Shown here piece by piece: positions 1 through 7,700 of a stretch of DNA of 12,709 nucleotides. Within the stretch, counting starts at the first letter, position 1. Each line of letters opens with the position of its first letter. The notes under the pieces are model-generated. The model worked only from the letters and a program-made list of their open reading frames with translations, had not been told where the DNA came from and made no database searches. This stretch comes from JAJPHC01 sp035255945. GTDB lineage: Bacteria > Acidobacteriota > Thermoanaerobaculia > Gp7-AA8. Where the stretch lies: assembly GCA_035255945.1 (NCBI GenBank), contig DATEZA010000236.1, positions 1-12,709 of the forward strand, written 5' to 3'. The position numbers were made by a program, and so were the translations under genes.

Positions 1-1
1 G

Positions 2-814
2 GGACTCTTCGCCATTCATCGCTCGTACTACACGCCGTTCTTCACGCACGGACTGCGCGGATTCATCGCCAGCCTGCCGCCGCTCTTCTTCGCGTATGCG
101 GGATTCGAATCGCTGGCGCAGACGGCGGGGGAGGTGACCGACAGCACGCGCCGCCTGCCGCGCGTGTTCGTCCGCGGCATCACCGCGACGCTGGTCATCT
201 ATTTCCTGATGTCGCTCGTCGGCCTCGGCACATTGCCTCCCGATCGCCTGCGCGTATCGACTGCGCCGATGGCCGAGGCGGCGTCGCATTACCTGTCGAT
301 GGGAGGCGCGACGCTCGTCGCAATCGGCGCGATCATGGCGCTGCTGACGTCGGTCAATGCGACGATGCTGGTGCCGTCGCGCATCGCGATCGTGCTGGCC
401 GAGGATCGGCTTGCACCGCGATGGATCGGTGCGGTCTCGCCGCGCACCGGAACGCCGATCGTCGGCCTGACGATCACCCTTGCCGGCGCGCTCGTGCTGC
501 TGCTGACGAAGCGCATCGGACTCGCGCTCAACATCGCGGTGTATGCACTCGTGCTGCTCTATCTGCTGCACAGCATCGCGCTGTTGTTGCTGCCGCGGAT
601 GAATCCACAGTTGTACGCGCAGGTGACCGTGAAGGTGCCGATGCAGCGCACGCTCGCCGTGCTGTCGATCGTCTGCATGGCCGCGCTGCTGACGCAGATC
701 TCGTGGGGCGCGGTCAAGCTGCTGCTGTTCTGGAGCGCAATCGGCATCGTGCTCTTCGCGCATGGAGCGCGGACGTCCCGTCCGCAGTCGCTGGCCGTCC
801 CGGCCGGCGACTAA
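2..814 (+). CDS. APC-superfamily amino-acid permease, C-terminal part (5' end outside window)
   Basis: The reading frame is open from the first bases of the window, so the gene begins upstream; about 270 C-terminal residues are visible, where family members usually have 430-480. The stretch AGFESLAQTAGEV followed by TRRLPR matches the conserved loop of APC-type transporters (aromatic-G-x-E, AGE, then a basic P-R turn). Several hydrophobic membrane helices follow (for example ITATLVIYFLMSLVGLGTL, LVAIGAIMALLTSVNATMLV, and two or three near the end). The expected role is proton- or cation-coupled uptake or exchange of amino acids across the inner membrane; the substrate cannot be told. A GTG at 134 could be mistaken for a start, but the homologous loop upstream of it shows it is internal. 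The last 16 or so codons and the TAA lie in a hairpin repeat (763-819), so the tail is probably not native. Confidence 0.88.
   Translation, partial: GLFAIHRSYYTPFFTHGLRGFIASLPPLFFAYAGFESLAQTAGEVTDSTRRLPRVFVRGITATLVIYFLMSLVGLGTLPPDRLRVSTAPMAEAASHYLSMGGATLVAIGAIMALLTSVNATMLVPSRIAIVLAEDRLAPRWIGAVSPRTGTPIVGLTITLAGALVLLLTKRIGLALNIAVYALVLLYLLHSIALLLLPRMNPQLYAQVTVKVPMQRTLAVLSIVCMAALLTQISWGAVKLLLFWSAIGIVLFAHGARTSRPQSLAVPAGD
763..812 (+). repeat. REP-like double-hairpin element (family 2, plus orientation)
   Basis: This stretch starts TGGAGC and holds two hairpins. The first has 7-bp arms GCGGACG/CGTCCGC around TCC (769-785). The second has 12-nt arms at 786-797 and 801-812 with a single T-G mismatch, again around TCC. 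The TGGAGC-plus-hairpin unit recurs inverted at 989-1012 with changed but compensating stem bases (GCGGGCG/CGCCCGC). That pattern supports a selected or mobilised palindromic repeat rather than chance. It overlaps the 3' end of the permease gene. Confidence 0.7.
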
Positions 815-819
815 TCGCG
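799..819 (+). repeat. 21-bp direct repeat, left copy, flanking palindrome copy A
   Basis: The 21 bases at 799-819 (beginning CCCGGCCGGCG and ending CTAATCGCG) recur identically at 944-964. The pair brackets palindrome copy A (822-928) and a short spacer. The left copy contains the permease stop codon TAA at 812-814. Confidence 0.85.
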
Positions 820-821
820 CC

Positions 822-928
822 GGAGTGCGGCGGCCATGCCGCCGCTCATGTAGCCGAGGCCATGCCTCGGCGTCGCGACGGCATGGCCGTCGCGCGGTAA
901 AGCAGCGGCGGCATGGCCGCCGCACTCC
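822..928. repeat. 107-bp multi-hairpin palindromic repeat, copy A (family 1)
   Basis: The outer arms at 822-846 and 904-928 are perfect 25-bp inverted complements. Between them sit two more hairpins, one at 853-871 (GCCGAGG/CCTCGGC) and one at 875-893 (GCGACGGC/GCCGTCGC). Each outer arm is itself almost self-complementary (GCGGCGG, CCATG loop, CCGCCGC). The element can therefore fold either as four small hairpins or as a cloverleaf with a long outer stem. All four palindromes centre on CATGCC or its complement. The second copy at 1036-1142 is the same length and differs at about four bases, all in the two single-stranded spacers. Confidence 0.85.
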
Positions 929-943
929 ACACTGCTCACGACG

Positions 944-964
944 CCCGGCCGGCGACTAATCGCG
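944..964 (+). repeat. 21-bp direct repeat, right copy
   Basis: This is the perfect second copy of 799-819. It directly follows the spacer that ends in TCACGACG, and it leads into the inverted family 2 hairpins. With the left copy it resembles either a long target-site duplication or the trace of a tandem duplication into which palindrome A was inserted. Confidence 0.85.
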
Positions 965-967
965 GCC

Positions 968-1012
968 GGGCGAGGACGCCCGACCGCTGCGGGCGAGGAC
1001 GCCCGCGCTCCA
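968..1012 (-). repeat. REP-like double-hairpin element (family 2, minus orientation)
   Basis: It contains two hairpins with an AGGA loop: GGGCG/CGCCC at 968-981 and GCGGGCG/CGCCCGC at 989-1006, followed by GCTCCA. Read on the reverse strand the order is TGGAGC, 7-bp stem hairpin, second hairpin. This is the same order as at 763-812, so it is an inverted, diverged copy of that element. Confidence 0.65.
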
Positions 1013-1016
1013 CGGG

Positions 1017-1036
1017 TCACGACGTGCAGCGAACTG
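1017..1036 (+). repeat. 20-bp direct repeat, left copy, flanking palindrome copy B
   Basis: It is identical at 19 of 20 positions to 1143-1162, the true 3' end of the bicupin gene. The one difference is C at 1027 against T at 1153. The pair directly abuts both ends of palindrome copy B, with no spacer. Confidence 0.85.
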
Positions 1037-1142
1037 GAGTGCGGCGGCCATGCCGCCGCTTTTGTAGCCGAGGCCATGCCTCGGCGTCGCGACGGCATGG
1101 CCGTCGCGCGGTGAACCAGCGGCGGCATGGCCGCCGCACTCC
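1036..1142. repeat. 107-bp multi-hairpin palindromic repeat, copy B (family 1)
   Basis: The architecture is that of copy A: perfect 25-bp outer arms at 1036-1060 and 1118-1142, and two internal hairpins. It is about 103/107 identical to copy A by eye. The differences are CA to TT after the left arm and two changes in the linker before the right arm, so all stems are intact. It ends exactly one base before the stop codon of the reverse-strand bicupin gene and could act as a transcriptional or mRNA-stability barrier at that 3' end; this is inference. Confidence 0.85.
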
Positions 1143-1162
1143 TCACGACGTGTAGCGAACTG
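1143..1162 (+). repeat. 20-bp direct repeat, right copy (bicupin 3' end)
   Basis: This is the second copy of the repeat at 1017-1036. Here it encodes the last residues of the reverse-strand bicupin (AVRYTS and stop). It is therefore the resident sequence, and the left copy is the duplicate. Confidence 0.8.
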
Positions 1163-1775
1163 CGGGACTGCCGGCGGGATAGAAAACGCCGAGGAGACGA
1201 AGCTCGCCTGAGCCGGTGTTCTCCAGACAATGACGCTGGCGGATCGGCAGAAAAATGCACGAGTCCTTCTGCACCGGCGCCGATGCTTCGCCCGCGTGCA
1301 TCACGCCGTCGCCATCGAGGATGACGATCACTTCTTCGTACAGATGGAAGTGATCGGGCGCGCGGCCCGGCGGGATCGATCCGACGAATTGCGTGACCTC
1401 GGCCTGCACGAGCTCAACGTACCAGCGGTCGGCGGTTTTCTGTCGCGGCTGATCGTCGAGCCGGACGCGTGTAGGACGACCTCTCAGGTTGTCCGCCACA
1501 AGCTGAGAGCTTGTCGTACGCGCGAGCGCGCTGACGTACGTGCCCGCAGTCACCATCATCGATGCGCCGGCCGGAATGTAGATCCCTTCGTTCTTCGCGA
1601 GCTCGTAGAGCACTTCATCGTGCGATGAATTGCCGAGCGTTGCGTCGCCGCTGAGCTCGATCACGCGCAGCGACAACTTGCTTTCGAAGTGGCGCCAGAT
1701 GCGGCCGTTCGCGATCGGCACAGGTGCACCTTCGAACATCATGGTCACGCGACAGCCGCCTTCGAGCTCGATCAT
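1143..1775 (-). CDS. Bicupin (cupin-domain) protein, function unknown
   Basis: This is a 210-residue protein with two cupin-like halves. The C-terminal half carries a full metal site: H142-F-H144 then E148 (cupin motif 1, H-x-H-x3-E), with P177 and H182 in motif 2 (FLPIRQRHCLEN). The N-terminal half (about residues 14-80) has the shape of a cupin but a weaker set of ligands (H52, E54, then GIYIPAGASM). Bicupins include dioxygenases, sugar isomerases and aminohydrolases; nothing here selects one. No signal peptide is seen, so it is probably cytosolic. The ATG at 1775 lies 2 bp from the divergent oxygenase start. ATG codons at 1742 or 1739 are plausible alternatives that would leave room for regulatory DNA; neither has a clear Shine-Dalgarno. 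The stop codon abuts palindrome copy B. Confidence 0.8.
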   Translation of the reverse strand: MIELEGGCRVTMMFEGAPVPIANGRIWRHFESKLSLRVIELSGDATLGNSSHDEVLYELAKNEGIYIPAGASMMVTAGTYVSALARTTSSQLVADNLRGRPTRVRLDDQPRQKTADRWYVELVQAEVTQFVGSIPPGRAPDHFHLYEEVIVILDGDGVMHAGEASAPVQKDSCIFLPIRQRHCLENTGSGELRLLGVFYPAGSPAVRYTS

Positions 1776-1777
1776 GG

Positions 1778-2812
1778 ATGAAAATGTACGCCATGAAGCA
1801 GGACGACGGCATCCGCGCGACGAATCAGGACTTCATCCGCTACGACCAGGTGGAGAAGCGCCAGAGCTATCACCTGGCGGAGTCGGAGTCCGAGGATCAG
1901 TTCGACGACGAGCTCGCGATCCGCACCTGCGACATGCGCAGCGCGACATTCGCGCAGGACCTCGGCGAAGCGCTGCACGAGATCGGCTTCGCGATTCTCT
2001 CCGGTCACGGCGTCGATCCCGCGCTGTACGACGAAGCGGAAATCAAGATCGCGGAGATGTTCACGCGTCTTTCGATGGACGAGAAGATGCGCTACCGCGC
2101 GCAGCGCCACGGCTCGGTCAATCAGGGCTACTTCCCGATCAAAGAGACGAGCAACATGCATCCCGATCTGGTCGAAGGCTGGGTGTTCTGCCGCCGCGCG
2201 TTCGAGCAGGAGGGCTTCTGGCCTTCCGCTGAAGATCGCTCGTTTTTCGAACAAATCGTCAAAGCGCACGAATCGCTGATCCTCCCGGTCATGCAGGCGA
2301 TGCTTCGCTACCTCGGATGCGATCCGCACCTGTACGACGCGAAGCTGACCGGCACGAACTTCGGTCTGCGCCTCAACTACTACCCGCCGATGTCCGCCGC
2401 CGATGATGCGTCGGGCGCCGCGCGACTCCTCGGCCACGAGGACGTCGACCTGTTCACGTTCCTCCCCGCGCCGCGCGCCGAGGGATTGCAGATTCTCAAT
2501 CGCCGAAACATGAAGTGGGTGCGCGTCGCGGCGCCGCGCGGCACGATCATCCTCAACACCGGCGACTACATGCAGCGCATCAGCAACGATGTCTTCCCGT
2601 CGACCACCCACCGCGTGAGCAAGCCGCGCGATGCATCGCAGCGCGGCACGCCGCGCGTGTCGTTCCCGATGGCGGTGTATGTGTGGGAAGACGAAGTGCT
2701 CGAAGTGCTGCCGTGCTTCGCGCAGCCGAAATATCCGCCGGTGAAGGCGATCGAATTCCACACGAGCATCACGAGCAAGTTTTATGGAGATGAGTACGCG
2801 GTGAAGGCGTGA
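1778..2812 (+). CDS. Isopenicillin-N-synthase-like Fe(II) oxygenase (2OG-Fe(II) superfamily)
   Basis: Counting from the ATG at 1778, the double-stranded beta-helix iron site is intact: H220-E-D222 in LLGHEDVDLFTFL and distal H278 in TTHRVSKP. R279 and S281 form the R-x-S pair that binds the 2-oxoglutarate (or substrate) carboxylate in this superfamily. The N-terminal DIOX_N-like region includes LHEIGFAILSGHGVD, and LNYYPP sits just before the core, as in isopenicillin N synthase and plant-type dioxygenases. The likely role is oxidative modification of a small molecule using Fe(II) and O2; the substrate is unknown. The frame stays open back to 1724, but that part is antisense to the bicupin. 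ATG at 1778, 1784 or 1793 are the sensible starts and none has a strong ribosome site. Its stop overlaps the next gene's start by 4 bp (GTGA), so the two are probably co-translated. Confidence 0.87.
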   Translation: MKMYAMKQDDGIRATNQDFIRYDQVEKRQSYHLAESESEDQFDDELAIRTCDMRSATFAQDLGEALHEIGFAILSGHGVDPALYDEAEIKIAEMFTRLSMDEKMRYRAQRHGSVNQGYFPIKETSNMHPDLVEGWVFCRRAFEQEGFWPSAEDRSFFEQIVKAHESLILPVMQAMLRYLGCDPHLYDAKLTGTNFGLRLNYYPPMSAADDASGAARLLGHEDVDLFTFLPAPRAEGLQILNRRNMKWVRVAAPRGTIILNTGDYMQRISNDVFPSTTHRVSKPRDASQRGTPRVSFPMAVYVWEDEVLEVLPCFAQPKYPPVKAIEFHTSITSKFYGDEYAVKA

Positions 2813-3846
2813 AGCGCGTCGCGCTCGTCGCGATGCTCCTCACCGGCTGTCTCTCCGCGCGCGTCGCTCGCATCGTCGATCGCGCAGTCGATCCGTCGTT
2901 CTCCGGCGTGGTCCTCGTCGCGCGCGACAACCACACGCTGTTCCGCAAGGCATATGGCTTAGCCAACACGCCGGCGACGCCGTTCATGATCATGTCGGTG
3001 TCGAAGCAATTCACGGCGATGTTGATCCTGCGACTCGCAGCGGCGAACAAATTGCGGCTCGATGATCCGGTGTCGAAGTATCTCGACGACTGGCCCGCAG
3101 AATGGAACGGAGTCGAGATCCGGCATCTGCTGTCGCACTCCGCGGGACTGGACATCGACACGACCTACTTCTGGCTGGTGAAGCATCATCCGGAGTACTG
3201 GCCCGATCCGGCGCATGCGCCGCCCGCATACGCGCCGAAGCCGCCGCTCGCCGCGCCCGGCACGAAGTACCAGTACGCGAACGTCGGCTACACGTTGCTG
3301 TCGATGATCGCGTCGAAGGCGGACGGCCGTCCGTTCGACGAGCTCCTGCGCGACGAAGTCCTGCGCCCGCTCGGACTCACGCACACGCTGCCCGAGCGCA
3401 ACGGCGTCCGCACGCCGGGACGCGCGCGCGGCTACACGCGAACCGATCGCGGACTGCAGCTTGCGGAGCAGAAGACGATCGACATCGTCGGCGCCGGCGA
3501 TCTCGTATCGACCGCCGGCGATCTCGCCCGCTTCGACTTCGCGTTCGATGACGATCGCTATCTCCCCGCCACCCTGCGCGCCGAAATGCTCGCGCCGCAC
3601 ATCGAGCGCTCGCCCGGCAGCTCGATGGGCTACGCCTGGTTCCTCCGCACGAGCAGCGACGGCCACGTCATCCAGTCCCATCCCGGCAGCGGCGCCGGCT
3701 TCCGCGCGTTCAATTACCGGCTGCCCGATCAACGGCTCGCGATCGTGGTGTTGAGCAATGTCGATGATCGCGACGTGCCGTGGCTGCCGCCGATGATTGA
3801 ACGGATCGCGAGGGTATGCTTCTCCCCCTCTCGCGACTCTCCTTAG
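2809..3846 (+). CDS. Serine hydrolase, beta-lactamase/DD-peptidase fold (class C/S12-like), putative lipoprotein
   Basis: The 345-residue protein carries the three motifs of the penicillin-recognising serine hydrolases: S63-V-S-K66 (nucleophile and base, SVSKQFT), Y156-A-N158 (YQYANVGY), and H291-P-G-S-G in the place of the K-T-G strand. The HxG form is common in esterase-like and D-aminopeptidase-like S12 members. The N-terminus, with K2 and R3, a hydrophobic run and a lipobox L-T-G-C14, indicates export and lipid anchoring, so it should face the periplasm or cell surface. Members hydrolyse beta-lactams, D-amino-acid peptides or esters; specificity cannot be read here. The GTG start at 2809 lies in the GTGA overlap with the oxygenase stop, which fixes it and suggests coupling. 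Its stop is 4 bp before the sigma-factor gene. Confidence 0.87.
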   Translation: MKRVALVAMLLTGCLSARVARIVDRAVDPSFSGVVLVARDNHTLFRKAYGLANTPATPFMIMSVSKQFTAMLILRLAAANKLRLDDPVSKYLDDWPAEWNGVEIRHLLSHSAGLDIDTTYFWLVKHHPEYWPDPAHAPPAYAPKPPLAAPGTKYQYANVGYTLLSMIASKADGRPFDELLRDEVLRPLGLTHTLPERNGVRTPGRARGYTRTDRGLQLAEQKTIDIVGAGDLVSTAGDLARFDFAFDDDRYLPATLRAEMLAPHIERSPGSSMGYAWFLRTSSDGHVIQSHPGSGAGFRAFNYRLPDQRLAIVVLSNVDDRDVPWLPPMIERIARVCFSPSRDSP

Positions 3847-3850
3847 ATGA

Positions 3851-4708
3851 TTGGCCTCCGATCCCTCCGAATTACTGACGGCAAACCTGCCGCTCATCGA
3901 GCGGGCCGTGGCATTCGCCTGCCGCCGCAGCCGGCTTGATCCCGATGACGCCGAGGAATTCGGCGCGGTGGTCAAACTGAAACTGGTCGAGAACGATTAC
4001 GCGATCCTGCGCTCGTACGAAGCGCGCAGCGGATTCGCGACGTTCATCAGCGTCGTCGTGCAGCGGATGGCGCTCGACTATCGCATTCACCTCTGGGGCA
4101 AATGGCACACGACGGCCGAAGCGAAGCGCCTCGGCGACCTCGCGATCGAGCTCGAAAAATTGCTGCATCGCGATGGACGGACACTCGACGAAGCGCTCGT
4201 CATCCTCAAACCGAAGTACCAAACGATCACGAAGGAATCGCTCGCCGCGCTCGCCGATCGATTACCGCCGCGTGCGCCGCGCATGCGCGAAGTCGCGATC
4301 GGCGATTCGACCGAATTGCATGCCGGCGCGATGGCTGCGGATCAGCGCGTGCTCGAAAGCGAGCGCCGCCGCACGTCCGAAAAACTCTCCACGGTCATGT
4401 CGGCGATCGTCGCGGAGCTGCCCGAGGAGGATCAATTGATTCTGCAGTTGCGCTTCGAAGGAGGGATGGCCGTGTCGCAGATCGCGCGCGCATTGCAGAT
4501 CGAACAGAAGCTGCTCTATCGCCGGCTCGAGCGGCGGATGAAGGACATTCGCGCGGAGCTCGAGCGGCGCGGCGTCAATGCGAACGACGCGCTCGATCTG
4601 ATCGGACGGGATGAAGCCAATCTCGCCTTCGACCTCGGAAACCGCGATCGGCGTCCGTCCATAGGGCGCGATGAGAGAGCGGCAAAGCAACCGGAGGAGT
4701 TCCCATGA
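3851..4708 (+). CDS. Sigma-70 family RNA polymerase sigma factor (ECF-like, regions 2 and 4)
   Basis: The 285-residue protein has a region 2-like helical domain at about residues 10-85 (from NLPLIERAVAFA through SGFATFISVVVQRMALDY) and a region 4 helix-turn-helix at about 187-240 (LPEEDQLILQLRF, then VSQIARALQ and LYRRLERRM). No region 3 is evident. The linker of about 100 residues and the C-terminal tail of about 45 residues are long for a classical ECF factor. An in-frame TGA lies immediately before the TTG at 3851, and region 2 begins within 15 codons, so TTG is the most likely start. The 3' end overlaps the CHAT gene by 4 bp (ATGA). The partner's zinc-finger domain is the expected anti-sigma, so this factor probably directs transcription when released from it. 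Its target promoters, possibly including this operon, are unknown. Confidence 0.85.
   Translation: MASDPSELLTANLPLIERAVAFACRRSRLDPDDAEEFGAVVKLKLVENDYAILRSYEARSGFATFISVVVQRMALDYRIHLWGKWHTTAEAKRLGDLAIELEKLLHRDGRTLDEALVILKPKYQTITKESLAALADRLPPRAPRMREVAIGDSTELHAGAMAADQRVLESERRRTSEKLSTVMSAIVAELPEEDQLILQLRFEGGMAVSQIARALQIEQKLLYRRLERRMKDIRAELERRGVNANDALDLIGRDEANLAFDLGNRDRRPSIGRDERAAKQPEEFP
4693..4699 (+). promoter_or_regulatory. Strong Shine-Dalgarno of the CHAT gene inside the sigma gene
   Basis: GGAGGAG lies 5 nt before the ATG at 4705 and fixes that start. It sits within the last codons of the sigma factor, so translation of the two proteins can be coupled and kept near a set ratio. Confidence 0.8.
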
Positions 4709-7700
4709 GCGACAACGCGCCGCTTCATCCGGAGGCAGGGACGATGGCCGCGTTCATTGAAGGGCGGCTCGCCCCCGACGAATTGCGGTCGGTCTCCGAT
4801 CACCTCCGCGGCTGCGAAGAGTGCCGCACCGTCGTCAGCGAGACGGCGCGCTTCGAGCGGGAAGAGCAGCGGCCGGCGAATCGGAACTGGTGGTGGCTCG
4901 CGGCCGCCGCCGCGGTCGTCATCGCGCTGATCGCAATCCCGTTCTTCCGCGCATCGCGCACTCCCATCGATCGCTTGATTGCCGCCGCGCCGCACGAACA
5001 CCGCCACGTCGAAGCGCGGCTGAGCGGATTCCCGTGGGCACGTCTGCAGGCGCCATCTCGCGGTGAGACCACACCCGATCCCGCCGACCTGCGACTCGCC
5101 GGCGCGGCGGGCGAAGTGCTCGAGAAAACGGGCGGACGCGGGCACTCCGCCGGCGTCGCGTACCTGCTGATCGATCGCTCGCACGAGAGCATCGCGACGC
5201 TGGAGAAGTCGGCGAACGATGCGCAGTCGTGGAGCGATCTCGCCGCCGCGCGTTTTGCCGTTGCGACGCAGGAAGATCGTCCGTCGCAATTCGTCGAAGC
5301 ACTCGCGGCGGCCGATCACGCGCTGCGCATGAATCCGAAGTTGCCCGAGGCGCTGTTCAATCGCGCGCTGATCCTGGAGCGGATGGGCGTGCGCGAGAAA
5401 GCGCGCGAAGCGTGGCAGCAATATCTCGATGCCGATCCATCGAGCGAGTGGGCCGTCGAAGCACGCGCCCATCTCCACTCCCTCGGCGCGCAATCGAAAA
5501 AGTTCGATCCCAAGTCGCTCGATCATCCCGATGCGGCGCTGGTGCGCGAGTTCCCGGAGCAGGCGCGCAGGTACGGCGAAGGCCCGATCCTCTGCGCGTG
5601 GGCCAATGGCGATGCGACCGCGCTGTCGCGCGCACGCACGATCGCGGACGCGCTCGCGTCCTTCAACGGCGAGCATCTGCTCGACGACGCGGTGAGTGCG
5701 ATCGAGCGCGCGAATGATGCGGATCGGAAGACGCTGGCCGAGGCGTATCGCATCTATGGCCCGGCGCGTCAGGCCTACGGCAAACGGCGTTCCGCCGCGG
5801 AGCAGCAACTGCGTCGGGCGGCGACGCTGTTTGCGCGGGCGCATAGTCCGATGGCGGAAGTCGCGAATTACTTCGCGGCGAACACGGTCAAGGATCAGGA
5901 CCGCGCGGTCGAAGCGCGGGAGCAGTTGCTCGCGTTGCGCGAGCGCATCGATGCCACGCGTTACCGCGCCCTGAGCGCGCAAATCAGCTGGACGCTGGCG
6001 GTCGCGGCGAACAGCATTGGCGACGTCGATACCGGTGCCCGCGAGGCGGAAGCAGCCGCGATGATCTTCAACCGCCTCGGCGAGCGCATGAACGACGCCT
6101 TCATGGAGAGCGTTGCCGCGTATTCGCTGGAGCTGAGCGGCAACGCGGATGTGGCCGCGCGACATCGCGCGAAAGCGCTGGAGACGTACTGCGGAGGCGA
6201 CAACCGTTCCCTTTGCAACGGCGTGCTCGACGAGACGGCATCGGCGCTGACGCTGATCGACCGCACGGAAGAAGCGCTCGCGCTCACGAACGCGACGACT
6301 GCGTTTCGCGGCGACGATCCCTTCGTCACGACGTGCCAAGCGGTGAATCGGGCACGCGTTGCAGGACGCGGCCGGATCGAGAGCGCGGCGCATGACGCAA
6401 TCCGGGAGGCGCGCGCCGCGCTCGCGCAGGTCAGCGATCAGGCGTTGCACGACGCGATGCGGGCGCAGATTGATATCGAGGAAGCGTCATTGATGCGGGC
6501 GCGGGAGCCGCTTCGCGCGCTCGACGTGCTCAATCGTTCGGTCGACTTTCTTCGCTCGCGCGACGTGCGATACCTGATGCCATACGCGTGGCTTCAGCGG
6601 GCGCGCACGCTGGCCGCGAGCGGCGATCAGCCGAAGGCACTGGCCGACTATCACGCGGCACTGCGCGAGGTCGAAACGCAGCAGTCGCAGAACCTGAGCA
6701 TTGCGTTTCTCGACACGGCAAGGCAGGTCGTCGACGAGACGATCGAGCTCGAGTTATCACGCGGCGCCGTCGATGAGGCGTTTCGCGTTTCCGACGCGCG
6801 GCATCAACTGACGTCCGGCGGTCATGGCGCGCGGTTGCCCGCAGGAACGGCGGCGATCGAATACGCCGTGCTCTCGCGCGGACTGGCGATCTTCTGCGTA
6901 ACGCGCAGCGGCGTCATCGCGCAGCGCGTGGATGTCGATCATCGCGAGCTCGATGCGCGTATCGATGCATTCACCGGCGCGGTCCGGCGCCGGGCGCCGA
7001 TCGAAGCGGTGCGCTCCGCGTCGGCGGCGGTTTATGCGTTGCTCGTCGCGCCGGTGCGATCGCAGCTGGAGTCGTCCGATACGCTGATCATCGTTCCGGA
7101 TCGCGAGCTCTTCGCGGTGCCGTTCGCATCGCTGTATGACGAGAAGAGCGCGCGGTATCTCATCGAGGACTTCGACGTGCGCTTCGCACCGGCAGTGTCA
7201 TCGCTCGCAGATGCGGCGCCGGATGCATTGACGCCGGCGCTCGTCGTCGGTGATCCTCCGACTTCGCATCCGCGGTTGCGCGACGGTCGCGAGGAAGCGG
7301 AGGAGATCGCGTCGCTGAATCGGGGAACGCTGCTGACGGGCAATGCGGCGACACGTGCGGCGTTCACGGAGACGGCGCGAAGGAGCGCGTTGATCTACTT
7401 CGCCGGACACGCGGAGAGCGATGCGATCGAATCGAACGCCGCGCTTCTGCTCGCCAACGGTGCAAGCCTCGATGAGAGCGACATCGTTCATCTCCGGCTC
7501 GAGCGCCGGCCGCTCGTCGTACTCGCCGCCTGCGGCACGTTCCGCGGCGATGCAATGCACGTCGCGGGGATGTCGAGCCTCTCTCGTGCCTTCCTGATCG
7601 CCGGCGCGCGTGCTGTGGTCGGGACGCTGTGGGAAGTGGACGACGACATCGCTTCGGCGTTCTTCCTCCGGTTTCACGAAAACCTTCGCGGCGATCCGTC

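Noticed and set aside
815..1142. CRISPR array
   Set aside because: There are only two copies, the unit is a 107-bp palindrome, and the interval is filled by another repeat family. No short regular repeat/spacer pattern and no cas genes are present.
811..1260. Open frames on both strands across the repeat cluster
   Set aside because: They arise from GC-rich palindromes that lack stop codons; the same translated repeats appear in several frames.
1724..1777. Upstream extension of the oxygenase frame
   Set aside because: It is antisense to the bicupin N-terminus, Arg-rich and unlike the start of the oxygenase domain.
1772..2761. 329-codon reverse frame opposite the oxygenase
   Set aside because: It is a shadow of the oxygenase gene; the forward frame carries the complete HxD...H iron site.
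2959..3975. 338-codon reverse frame opposite the serine hydrolase
   Set aside because: It is a shadow; the forward frame holds the SxxK and YxN motifs and a lipobox.
4516..6450. 644-codon open frame on the reverse strand
   Set aside because: It is antisense to the CHAT fusion gene, rich in Arg/Ala with no domain pattern, as expected for the complement of a GC-rich gene. The forward frame has a strong ribosome site and recognisable domains.
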